NCBI RefSeq assembly: GCF_932526225.1
Contig: NC_064042.1
Location: 16,364,751 to 16,428,750, forward strand
Direction: 5' to 3'
Source: Nematostella vectensis
Taxonomy: Eukaryota > Cnidaria > Anthozoa > Actiniaria > Edwardsiidae
DNA: 64,000 bases
Position 1 is the first letter of the stretch. Each line of letters opens with the position of its first letter. Position numbers and translations under genes: made by a program. The notes below the pieces were generated by a model. That model saw nothing but the letters and a program-made list of their open reading frames with translations. It was not told the DNA's origin and made no database searches. Of the stretch, positions 33,806 to 61,475 are shown piece by piece.

Positions 33806-35369
33806 AAAAGACGCTGCGTAGATGCTCTTCTGGCCGAGTTTAGATCGTACAATGGAGTTTGAATGAATCTCAGACTAGACAAAACACTTCGTTCTACTCT
33901 CCCACCAAGCACTTCAGTCGCGAGATATTCCCTCTTACCTTTTCTGTTCCTGTCACTCTGAAATGCACGTCTCTCAGCTTTGTATAGGAAAGTTCGATTA
34001 ATGGAATAGGCTCTCTCTTCACCTTGAGCCCAACGCAAGATTCTAAGCATCTGTAAGCTGACACCTCGCTTGCTGACGTTACAAGAGGGAATGCATTGGT
34101 CTATCACCGTCTCGATACGTCTCGCGCAGAGTCCACCTTTCGCCGCCAGACTTTACAAAACAAATACTTTATTTAATCGCCCCTAACGGTTTTTTTTTCA
34201 GATTAATTTACAATTATTTTAAAATATATATAATTATAAATGGTTATTCACAATAATGCGTATGACATTGATGCTGATACTACTGCTAATAATAATGATA
34301 TAGAAAAAAGAAACGTCGACTTTTCGCCCTTTAAAAAAAAAATCGTGAGAGTTAAAGGACTTTCCTATTGGTGGAGAGAGCGAAATCGATGCCAGAACTG
34401 CTCTATAGAGAAATTGCACTGCGCCACAGGGAGGCTTGTATCTTTCGCTATGCTTTGTATTATAGCTATGAATAGCAGAAATCAAAAGAGTTACGAGTTG
34501 AAGTTACGAGGCTATTCATGCATCTAAAGAGCATTGTAACATCACGCATTCCGAGTAGTTTTTCAATTGACAGCTATCCAAGATCATTAGACATCCACCG
34601 CCAGACATGGATTTGTCGACAACATTTGTGTTGAACTGTACGGCCTTTTACTAAATGACAGATGGATTTCTTGAAGATCCTCTTAGGAACTAATTATAGT
34701 CTCTACTAAAATAGTTTCTACTTGTCAACTATTACTTGATCAGTCTACCACTTCTTCATAAACCGCCAACCGAGCCATCAGCGCGGTGTTTCCGTTTTCC
34801 TCTCGGAAACTCGAATGAACGTCTCCGATGCGCTTTCCGTAGCGTTCCTAAAAGCGTTCCGATAATACCATGGCTATCTTTGAATACCAAGAAGGACGTA
34901 AGAACTTCTCTGATTTTATCGACTGAAATATTTAGAAACTGCACAAATAGATTAGAAGACACATGAAGAGTAAGTTATTATAAGTAATATATTAAGTAAG
35001 TAATTATAGTTTATAGTGGAAATATTTTTTTTAAGAATATTTTCATGTTCTCCAAAGAAGCTCTATGTTTAAGCAATAACTTTTGGGATGACTTGAGAGA
35101 TTCGATGTCATTTTGATTCCTGGAGGCATTACGTGAATCAATAAACGATAAAGAATAATGCACATGTCTGTCGTACTAGCACGCGCTATATAGCAAGTCA
35201 CTTGGCCTGCGTCAAGAATCGCGTGACAACGTCAACCCGGCGGAGGGGTGGGGAGGTATCTGATCCCGCTTATAAAAGGATACCCTGTCTTGATAATAAG
35301 AGCCAGAGCGACAAAGATGAATGTACCTTACAAAAAAGCTTCCTTTTAAAAGAAAAAAAGACTCTGTAT
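33806..35369. other. Intergenic region upstream of gene 1, no gene recognised
   Basis: A minus-strand open frame (34107-33763) crosses the candidate promoter and has no recognisable product. AT-rich sequence fills 34180-35200. Confidence 0.4.
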
Positions 35370-36115
35370 TTAACCCTTTCACTCCTGGGTACTTTTGAGC
35401 AACATTGTAAGAAAAACAGACTGAAAACAGAAACCTCCCCCCCTACTTCAAGTTCAACACTACCAGTTAAGCTAAGCTACCGCTGACCCAAGACGGTATG
35501 CCTTGAAGTTTCCAACAATGCACTGCGGTGCCTTTTTTTTCTAGCGACGGCACTGCTACAGCCTGTTGCTTACAACAGTTTTGCTTGTAATTTGCTTAAA
35601 ATTACAGCTTTTTCACATCTGGAGAGTGCCTTAGGACATCATGAAGTCTTTTTAGGCATAATTAATGCTGTGCTTATGGATGTTTGCACACTGAGGTTGA
35701 TTCAATGTGATAATTCCTTGTCTGGACTTCACCAAGTGAGAAAGGAATTTTCTGGTGAATGTCCTCATACTCTCCAATGTGGGCCATCTTTGCTACCCAA
35801 CCTTATTCAAAAATTGTTTTCAGGCTTATTCTGGGTTCCTTGGACCTGGAAATGTTTTGTTTGGCTTCGTGGCAAAGAGACTTTAAAAACTAAAGACTAA
35901 AAAAAACTGTTATGATTCTGGGGGAGGAGATTGCCCGCCTGTCTGTCAAGGTGTTTCCAAGACTCCCATAATGCAGTGCAGGCATACAAAATAGGCTAAA
36001 CATGGTGACGCTTCTAATGGAGGTTCTAGCATTGATTATTGTGACTGATTGCTGTAAAATGGGACCTGACGGAGCGCAATAAAGGTATCTATTGGTGACT
36101 TGATCTGTGTTTGCT
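35370..36115. mobile_element. TTAA piggyBac-like element, copy E, diverged
   Basis: Begins TTAACCCTTTCACTCCTGGG. Shares GACTGAAAACAGAAACCTCC and the AATAAAGGTATCTATTGGTG region with copies B and C. No clear right terminus found. Confidence 0.6.
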
Positions 36116-36479
36116 TGTTCGGAATTTTGTGCTTTTTGGGTAAGAAATGTTTCTAAGTTTAAGCATTTGTTTACGAATTGGTCAGAAATTAAGGTTGATA
36201 TTTTGACAAAAGAGTCAATTCTATTACATTGCTTCGATGCGCTTTTGAAGGTCGTCTATGCCTTGGATGAATCTATGAGTATCCGGGTCTGGTGATGTTT
36301 AGTTTGCATTTTTGACGTTTTGGAGTTGGGCCTATATTTTACAGGCGTCTCAGGGTAATAGCAATGAAAGACTTAATATTCACTTTATAGCGGAGCTCCC
36401 ACGCGGCGCGAAGTGCCGCGTTAGTGGAGCCCCATACCTAAGAAAAAGTGATATATAAGAAAAATATGGTAACAGATAT

Positions 36480-37200
36480 TGGTAACCCACCGACTCGGGT
36501 TTTGGTGACGCGATGTCCGTCCATCCGTCCGCAAAAAGCATCGTATGACAACCAAACTTGGCAGGTGTCATGTATGTTTCAAGGGAGGTGCAAAACTGTG
36601 GTCACGTGGTTTGTGACGTCATCGATGACGTCACTAGAAGCAAGAATATGATGAAGTCATAAAAAAATATTTATATTTCACGAAGGAAACATCGTATTGC
36701 AACCAAACTTGGTAGGTGTCATGTAGGTGTCAAGGGGGGTGCAACATGGTCAACATGGTCACGTGTTGTGTGACGTCATCGATGACGTCGCTAGAAGCAA
36801 AATATGCTGACGTCATCAAAATAAAAAAACATTTATATCTCGTGAAAGAAACATTGTATAACAACCAAACTTGGTAGATGTCATGTATGTGTCAAGGGGG
36901 GTGCCAAGATATGGTCACGTCATTGTGGCGTCATCGATGACGTCACTAGAAGCAAAATATGTTGACGTCATCAAAATAAAAAATATTACGAAGGAAACAT
37001 CGTATGGCAACCAAATTCGGTAGGTGTCAAGGGGGGTGCTCCAATATAGTCGCGTGATTGTGACTTCATTAATGTAGAAAACATTCATATCTCGTGAAAG
37101 AAACTTTGTATAACAACCAAACTTGATAGGTGTCATGTATGTGTCAAGGGCTGTGCGAAGATATGGTCACGTGATGCGTGACGTAATCGATGACGTCACT
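36480..37200. repeat. About 150-bp tandem repeat with CRE-like palindromes
   Basis: At least four units with GTATGACAACCAAACTTGG, CAAGGGGGGTGC and GTGACGTCATCGATGACGTC. TGACGTCA or near-matches occur two to three times per unit. Confidence 0.85.
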
Positions 37201-37326
37201 AAAAGTAAAACTAGACGCTGCACCATAGCCTTAACTCGGGCTACAAAAGGAATTACCGAAAAATGCAGTCTGCATTTTGTACCTGATGGTGAGCTGTTTT
37301 CTCGGGGGCTCGTACACTTTGCCCCG

Positions 37327-37471
37327 TGCAAACTGCGCCAGCATCAGCCAGCATTGCTGGCGAATTTCCGCTTTACTGACTATAGGACAAAGGAAATGTC
37401 AAAATGGGAAATTGACTTTCTGACATTTCCTTTGTCTTGTGGTCAGTCGAGCAAGAATTCGCCAGTTTGCA
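37327..37471. repeat. Inverted repeat with long arms
   Basis: Left GACAAAGGAAATGTCA and right TGACATTTCCTTTGTC pair, continuing outward through ACTGACTATA/TGTGGTCAGT and GCGAATTTC/GAATTCGC to TGCAAACTG/CAGTTTGCA. A hairpin MITE is likely. Confidence 0.7.
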
Positions 37472-38120
37472 CAGGGTTTTACGCCGTAATACGGTGCTAG
37501 ACATACTGAAGGTAGAGTGGTTAAAAACCCCTGATATATTAGTTTATTAAGTACTAAAACAATGTAATCTCTTTGTTCACTTTTGTTCTGGCTTGACTAT
37601 TACACTTTAACAATTAAATTTTGTTGCACGGGATTTAAAAAAAAACTCTATGGGATTTAGCATAGCGAGACAGGCATTTTTGTAATAAATTTGACTCTTT
37701 ATTGGGATAAGACACGCTCGCTAGCCAGCGATTAACGAGCGATAAAATACTTGAGACACTGTTCAAAACTGCATACAAAACAATTAACACAAAACTTATC
37801 CAAACTGATCTTCGCTGTTATTGTTTCTCTTCTTCCGATGGACACATGTGAATCCGAAAGAAGTTGCTAGAACTAAGAAATATTTGCACTACGAGCTGTA
37901 GAGAAAGAAGGCCGAGGCGCTTCATCAAATATCTGGTTATAAAACATGCTAGACAGTCCTTGAAACAACCCTGGCCAACATATACGGTTATACTAGAAGT
38001 TCTCGGGGAGAAGATAAGTGTTCGAGCTCATAGATTGACTGGTCATTTAATTGCAAGGGTTAAATCTAAATTCTTTTAGATTTGTGTTGTGCACATTTTC
38101 CATACGCCAGATTTATGCAA
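37472..38120. other. Intergenic, nothing recognised
   Basis: AT-rich sequence without coding or repeat signal that I could identify. Confidence 0.4.
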
Positions 38121-38124
38121 GAGT

Positions 38125-38390
38125 CCCTTTGTTTGCAATCACTAACCCTTTGTTTGCAATTACTAACCCTTTGTTTGCAATCACTAACCCTTTGTTTGCA
38201 ATCACTAACCCTTTGTTTGCAATCACTAACGCTTTGTTTGCAATCACTAACCCTTTGTTTGCAATCACTAACCCTTTGTTTGCAATCACTAACCCTGTGT
38301 TTGCAATCACTAACCCTTTGTTTGCAATCACTAACCCTTTGTTTGCAATCACTAACCCTTTGTTTGCAATCACTAACCCTTTGTTTCATG
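38125..38390. repeat. 21-bp minisatellite, 13 units
   Basis: Unit CCCTTTGTTTGCAATCACTA plus one base, very uniform. Open in several frames only because the period is a multiple of three. Confidence 0.95.
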
Positions 38391-39107
38391 GTTTCTCTGT
38401 TTGTTTTATAAGAGATAAGGAACAAAAACAAATTGCTTGTAGTCTTATTTTATTAAACAAAAGAAATTATTAATTGAAGGCATTGTCTGTCTAAAAGGTA
38501 AAGGTGAAGTCTGATAACCATAACAGACAATCTGGACGGTATGTGCAGTCATAGATATTATGGAAAATAAGTATATCTTAAAAAAAAGACTACTTTTTGT
38601 GGTAGAGTGGAAGTGGCACAAACAGTGTGCCCACCCCGAGCTGCATGCCTGTACATACCCAGTAAGCTATTCTATTTGGGTCTAAGTGGTGGCAATGAAA
38701 ATAGCTACTGAAATGATTACTGCTCATGTGTTAACATATAGTGTACTAAACAGAATTTATGATCTCTTGCTTCTCCCTAACAATAGCTTCTGCATGTAAG
38801 TACACTGCAGTATTCACTGGAGCCTACTGATTTATAAAGAATCTCTGTGTCACCTCCGTGGCTGTGTTTTCCTAAGTTAAATTCAATCAATTTTGTTTTA
38901 TTTCTTGGGCAATGATTTGCAGTCATAGTCTTTCTGTACTGGACATTGCTGTGAAAAAATAGACTCAAAATATAAAATACTGCAAAGCCAGTATCGAATA
39001 AAAGTACAATTTAATGTCTGATATGAGAAGCGGGGAAAAGAAATGAGACTATTCAGAGTGATTTTACATTTCCCTATATACACTACTCTCATCAAATAAC
39101 ACAGAGA

Positions 39108-39474
39108 TCTTTGAACTTTGAACTTTGATTTATTACTCCTATAGGTAGCTTTCGCTAATACTAGGAGACCGATTCCTCGGTAAGTAAGCACTGTCACTGG
39201 GGGTGGTCACTGCCAGAGGGTTTATTGCGTCCCCAGTGGTTCTTTTACGTCCCTTCGGTTCAGGTTAATGTAGTGCAGCTTGAAGAGACGGGACCTCCGG
39301 TTTAGTGTCCTTATCCGAGAAGACTGGAAACACGGGAGAATAACTTCAACTCACTTGTGACAAATTCGATTCAAGGCAGGAACCCGGAAAAAATCCCCAG
39401 TTTGAGCCAGGATTCGAACCTGGGCCACAGCGGTGAGAGGCCGACGCGCTAACACACTAGGCCACCCGTGCTTC
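39108..39474 (-). mobile_element. tRNA-derived SINE, about 0.37 kb
   Basis: The minus-strand head (39474-39405) reads GGGTGGCCTAGTGTGTTAGC (A box region) and CCAGGTTCGAATCCTGGCTC (B box region), a tRNA-like promoter without a proper tRNA fold. A body with GGACCTCCGGTTTAGTGTCC follows, then a short tail of repeated TTCAAAG. Confidence 0.75.
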
Positions 39475-40340
39475 CATCTACTGAATCTTCATATATTTAC
39501 CCGTAATTTTAGGAATTTGATTGGTCTGTCTTCCCTTAATAAAGTTATTTCGCTCAGTTGCTTTAATAAACAAAGCCTTACAGTACTATCCTCAGGCAAT
39601 GGGATTTGGGCAGTTTTAATACCTTTCGCTTTGCCCTTAGGTGAGGGGCTAGTTTGATTATCCGCTTCAAGTTAATCGGTTCTTTTAGCTCTTTTATCAT
39701 CAAATGACAAACTTCAAAAGTCATGACAAAGAAACCCCGTAAAATATCGGATCATAAGTCGTCATACTTACCAAATGATTATTTGATTTCGCCATCGTAT
39801 TCGCGGTATAAATCGAAGAAGAAGCTTTCAACATTATCGTAAACACAGGGCACGTGCGAAAAGTCATGACCGCTTTTGTATTGCCTTGTATCGCTGACTG
39901 CAAAAGGGCGCCCAAATCTTGGTACAGACAGACAGACACCGTCCAAATCGAAGCTGGAGAGGCAACGCATGTAGACTACTAATTGCGCATCGGGGGAGGG
40001 GACGGGAAATCTTTTAGTGTGGGTATGGCAGACGGCGTCTACAAATGAAAAGAGTCTTCCACAAAAGCCGCCTGGCTTTCAGGCAGAGTATACCGCAGAC
40101 CTCTGAGCATCGCAGGCTTACACGTTTTCGACATGGATAGATTATATAAAACTTATAGAAAAGGTAAACCTAGACTCGTGCTACCACAGGTAGCCCGAGT
40201 AACTACCCTGACGTCGAAACATCGAATGACAGCTAAACTTGTTATGTGTGTGTTATGTGGGGGGAAGGGGCTTTAACAAATTGGAAGCGTGATTTGTGAA
40301 ATCGTGGAAATCGTCAAAAAACAGAAATATAATAATAATA
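39475..40340. other. Intergenic, one weak exon candidate
   Basis: A minus frame over 39939-39774 ends at a strong donor (TTG|GTAAGTATG) but has no similarity or partner exon that I can see. Confidence 0.25.
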
Positions 40341-40448
40341 TTCAAAATTTCTTAAATTATTAAGCGAGAATGAAGCAAAGATTTGGTCGTTTGGAGCTTC
40401 GCTTTTAGGCAATGCCTAAATCTAAATATTAGGGATTCACTACCTAAT

Positions 40449-40905
40449 TACACGTCATTTTCGCGACGTCAAAATTCGCGATTTTGAGATGGCGATATTT
40501 CGCGACACTTTATTTTAGCGATTATCCTATTTCTGTAAAAACCAGATCATGTTTTTCGCGATTTCGGAATAATAAAATCAAGCGAAACAAGTGTAAAATG
40601 TGCTGTAATCATCAATGAAACAGAAAGATGCGTGGGCTTAATTTAGTTTCATAAAAATCTATAAATGCAAGTCCAACTCAACCCCTAACCGTAATATATG
40701 TACATTAAATTACTAAATAGACAAGGTGTTTCCATAAACCTATTAAACGGCCAATATTCCTCTAAAGGCTTCTTGTGTACTCATTTATTTTCGCGCATCC
40801 TAATTTTCGCGACACTTAACTTTCGCGTCACTTTATTTTCGCGAATCTTTTAAAATCGCGAAATTAAAGTGACAAGAAAATTAAGTGTAATAAGGTATAT
40901 TAAAC
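40449..40905. mobile_element. Non-autonomous element rich in TTCGCGA, copy 1
   Basis: Ends related by inversion (left with AATTCGCGATTTTGAG, right with AATTAAAGTGACAAGAAAAT). Related sequence occurs at 54965-55047 plus 59559-59735 (opposite orientation) and at the ends of the foldback at 53236-54961. Confidence 0.6.
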
Positions 40906-41449
40906 TTTAAAAACAAAAATCACGAAAGACCGCAATACTTATTTCAGATACTTACAATCACTGTAAGTATTTATACAACATTCTTTAACTAGTTAGCAGC
41001 TTAGTTCATAGTTTTCAAAAAAGAAATAACTCATGAAATCAACTTGAGTAAATATACAGTTTAGCTACGATGTCTAGCCGTGAAACGTTGTTGCTTTCTC
41101 AAATCATGCGAACAAATTATGCTAAACACATCTTAAAAGTCCCAGAGTCAAGTTCTTGAGCATATCCCTAGCTAACATGACGATTTTTCACAATTCCCAT
41201 GCATTTAAAAGATTTAGCTTGTCAAAAGCGAAAACGGCTCGGTTTCCCCAACGCGAACAGCCCAATCTATATCATCATTATTATCAAACCCCTCTCAGAA
41301 GACCCAAAATCAGGTATTTAAATAAGCCTATAGAGCATATCCTAATCCAGCTTTGCTTTTCGGCGACATATCCCAAGACACGATTCGATTCTGACTCCAT
41401 TGATCTTCCTCAGGTCGTGTATGTTAGCCTCCCTCGCAGGCGTTTTCAA

Positions 41450-41539
41450 AACCTCGTCCCTAGGGTCTTCTGGGTAATTTTCAATATGGCGTTTGGTGGC
41501 GATATTGAAAATTACCCACAAGACCTATTGAACGAGGTT
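41450..41539. repeat. Hairpin MITE
   Basis: Left AACCTCGTCCCTAGGGTCTT then CTGGGTAATTTTCAATAT pairs with right ATATTGAAAATTACCCACAA then GACC...AACGAGGTT. Confidence 0.75.
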
Positions 41540-42600
41540 GCATTAAATGTTATGTTAATGCAACATGGACAAGTTGCTTTATTTCGATACTCAAATGGTG
41601 TCTTTAATAATTTTTGTCCAATGACCTTTGAAATTTTCTGATTTAGACTGTTTTCTACGCGGGTACCCTGTGGTATTTGGAATACAGAAAAATTGGAAAA
41701 AACAGATATGAGGGGCAATTTGCTTTGTTTCGATATCCAAACTTGAATTTTTATCAATTTTCACCAATTGTCTTTTAAATGTACTACTGATTGAGACGTG
41801 CATTTTATTATTTTTCCGTTTTAAAGACGCGGGTACACCGTGGTTTTGCACCGAAATGGAAAAATCACATATTAAAGGATGTTCCACCAAAGGGATTTTT
41901 GGGATTTTATAGTATGTTAACTAGGTTGTATCACTTGTTCAAAATCCGCTGAGAGAAATTCTATTGCAATTAGTCCCACCTGAAACCACAGATTGACTGG
42001 ACTAAAGCCTTTCCACCCATTCAAGCCCCTGGGATCCGTGTTTGAGATGTCATTAGAGAAAATAAGGGGTATACTTAAACGCCATGATTTTTAATAGTAT
42101 AAAATATTACATTTGTCATCCCCTGTAATGGGTATTTACATTAGTTGATTTTATATTAAAAAAAAAATAATAATAAAAAAAAATACACGATAATTTTTAT
42201 GGCGTTTTCAGTCAGCCAGAGGTAAGCAGGCAAAAACAAAATTATATTGAATATTGTAAAACAGCTTGTATTGCCTACGTATTATATGAACTGTGGCTGC
42301 CACCACAATTAGTTTTTATTGCGGTATTTATTTCAAATTTTTGTTTAGTTGAGGGTGAGTCCTACAAGGGCCTAGTGCCTGTTTACGCATGGCCCCATTG
42401 AACATCTTTTTTGTATATTACAATTCCTGTCCAATCAAGTTGTTATAATAAAGGGTGTTAAACAAAAGTGTACTAAATCAAGCTGGCGGCCTAAGACTGG
42501 TCTCGGATACAGGATACACGTACAAAACACAATGTTACCAAAAAAGGCTAAGGATTATAATACAAGACTTTTCCATCAGCTATGGTCCACTGTAGACTGA
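41540..42600. other. Intergenic downstream of KAT7-like gene
   Basis: AT-rich. A segment with ACGCGGGTACCCTGTGGT recurs as ACGCGGGTACACCGTGGT within 41640-41850. No gene seen. Confidence 0.4.
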
Positions 42601-42609
42601 TGTGTGTGA

Positions 42610-43238
42610 ACCGAAGGAGGGTGACATTGAGGGGGGCAGTGCGACCCGAAGAGTGGGTGACATTGAGAGGGGCAGTGTGACCCTAAGAGTGGGTGACATT
42701 GAGGGGGGCAGTGCGACCCTAAGAGTGGGTGACATTGAGGGGAGCAGTGTGACCCTAAGAGTGGGTGACATTGAGAGGGGCAGTGTGACCCTAAGAGTGG
42801 GTGACATTGAGGGGGGCAGTGCGACCCTAAGAGTGGGTGACATTGAGGGGAGCAGTGTGACCCTAAGAGTAGGTGCCATTGAGGGGGGCAGTGTGACCCT
42901 AAGAGTGGGTGACATTGAGGGGGGCAGTGTGACCCTAAGAGTTGGTGACATTGAGGGGTGCAGTGTGACCCTAAGAGTGGGTGACATTGAGGGGAGCAGT
43001 GTGACCCTAAGAGTTGGTGACATTGAGGGGTGCAGTGTGACCCTAAAAGTGGGTGACATTGAGGGGAGCAGTGTGACCCTGAGAGTGGGTGACATTGAGA
43101 GGGGCAGTGTGACCCTAAGAGTGGGTGACATTGAGGGGTGCAGTGTGACCCTAAGAGTTGGTGACATTGAGGGGTGCAGTGTGACCCTAAGAGTTGGTGA
43201 CATTGAGGGGTGCAGTGTGACCCTAAGAGTAGGTGACA

Positions 43239-43245
<7 letters not shown>
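42610..43245. repeat. 36-bp minisatellite overlapping the KAT7-like stop codon, about 17 units
   Basis: Plus-strand unit TGACATTGAGGGGGGCAGTG then TGACCCTAAGAGTGGG. The gene-side end reads GGTGACATTAAGG, where TTA is the complement of the TAA stop; other units have TTG there. The array forms the 3' UTR or immediate flank. Confidence 0.95.
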
Positions 43246-59869
<16,624 letters not shown>

Positions 59870-60529
59870 CTACAAGACAACACATTGTGGCTTACTTCAG
59901 ATCTAGGCAAGATGGATGACAGATGATAGGATACAAGTTATAGGAATCTCATGTCAAGGATGTAACCAACATGTGGGGCTTCAAATTAATACAAAATGAG
60001 CTGTGCTTGAAAAATGGGGATATTGGTGAGATTTTAGCTGAATATTGCTTCCCTTCTATGTTGGAGATTCTTATGAAGGATGTTGGTAGATTTTATCTAA
60101 ATATGGAATATGTTTAACTAGTCCGTGGGCCAGAAAGTGACCCCCCCACCCCCCTTGCAGATTTTGGTAGACATATATCATCTGAAAGCCCTTTCCATAG
60201 TGACAAAAGCTCTGGGTGTGGCCGTTGTTTATTCCAGTAAAAAAACACAGGGTACCCACGTTGGTATGTTTTGAAAAAAATTGTATGACTGAACTAAAAT
60301 TTACAAAAAGTTAACCAAACATTAAATTCTTGCATCGAAATGTCCATTTTATTTAGTTATGGGGAAAATCTGCCAAAGAAAAGAGCCAGGAAAGGTTTCT
60401 GAGGTACCACAGGGTACCCATAGTCTCAAATTTGGAAAATAATGCTGTATGTGGAATGTGGTATGTGGAATCACCATTGAGCTGCATTGCATTCCAAGAA
60501 AGGCACAACAGAGCAAGGCATTTATTACC
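59870..60529. other. KAT7-like upstream intron, no exon found
   Basis: The missing start of PHD1 was looked for on the minus strand and not found. Two degenerate copies of a segment with CAGGGTACCCA occur at about 60245 and 60410. Confidence 0.4.
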
Positions 60530-61475
60530 ATATCCCATGTAGACACTGGCTTTTATTACCATATCCCATGTAGACACTGGCATTTATTACCATATCCCAT
60601 GTAGACACTGGCATTTATTACCATATCACATGTAGACACTGGCATTTATTACCATATCCCATGTAGACACTGGCATTTATTACCATATCCCATGTAGACA
60701 CTGGCTTTTATTACCATATCCCATGTAGACACTGGCTTTTATTACCATATCCCATGTAGACACTGGCATTTATTGCCATATCCCATGTAGACACTGGCAT
60801 TTATTACCATATCCCATGTAGACACTGGCATTTATTACCATATCCCATGTAGACACTGGCTTTTATTACCATATCCCACGTAGACACTGGCATTTATTAC
60901 CATATCCCATGTAGACACTGGCATTTATTACCATATCCCATGTAGACACTGGCATTTATTACCATATCCCATGTAGACACTGGCATTTATTACCATATCC
61001 CATGTAGACACTGGCATTTATTACCATATCCCATGTAGACACTGGCATTTATTACCATATCCCATGTAGACACTGGCATTTATTACCATATCCCATGTAG
61101 ACACTGGCATTTATTACCATATCCCATGTAGACACTGGCATTTATTACCATATCCCATGTAGACACTGGCATTTATTACCATATCCCATGTAGACACTGG
61201 CATTTATTACCATATCCCATGTAGACACTGGCATTTATTACCATATCCCATGTAGACACTGGCATTTATTACCATATCCCATGTAGACACTGGCATTTAT
61301 TACCATATCCCATGTAGACACTGGCATTTATTACCATATCCCATGTAGACACTGGCATTTATTACCATATCCCATGTAGACACTGGCATTTATTACCATA
61401 TCCCATGTAGACACTGGCATTTATTACCATATCCCATGTAGACACTGGCATTTATTACCATATCCCATGTAGATA
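60530..61475. repeat. 31-bp minisatellite, about 30 nearly identical units
   Basis: Unit CATTTATTACCATATCCCAT then GTAGACACTGG. Only a few single-base variants (CTTTTA for CATTTA, TCACAT, CCCACG), so it was homogenised recently. Confidence 0.95.

Noticed and set aside
33763-34107. 114-residue minus frame upstream of gene 1
   Set aside because: It crosses a TATA box and probable start site; no homology recognised.
38051-38473. Frames on both strands over a 21-bp repeat, with a CTAACCC motif recalling telomere repeats
   Set aside because: The full unit is not a telomeric repeat and the frames are open only because of the period.
39405-39474. Possible tRNA gene on the minus strand
   Set aside because: A and B boxes are present, but no proper acceptor stem was seen and a SINE body and tail follow.
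39721-39970. Minus-strand frame ending at a strong GTAAGTATG donor
   Set aside because: No similarity, no partner exon and no promoter; one good donor is not enough.
41156-41641. 161-residue plus-strand frame
   Set aside because: It runs through a hairpin MITE; part of the frame is the MITE itself and there is no recognisable domain.
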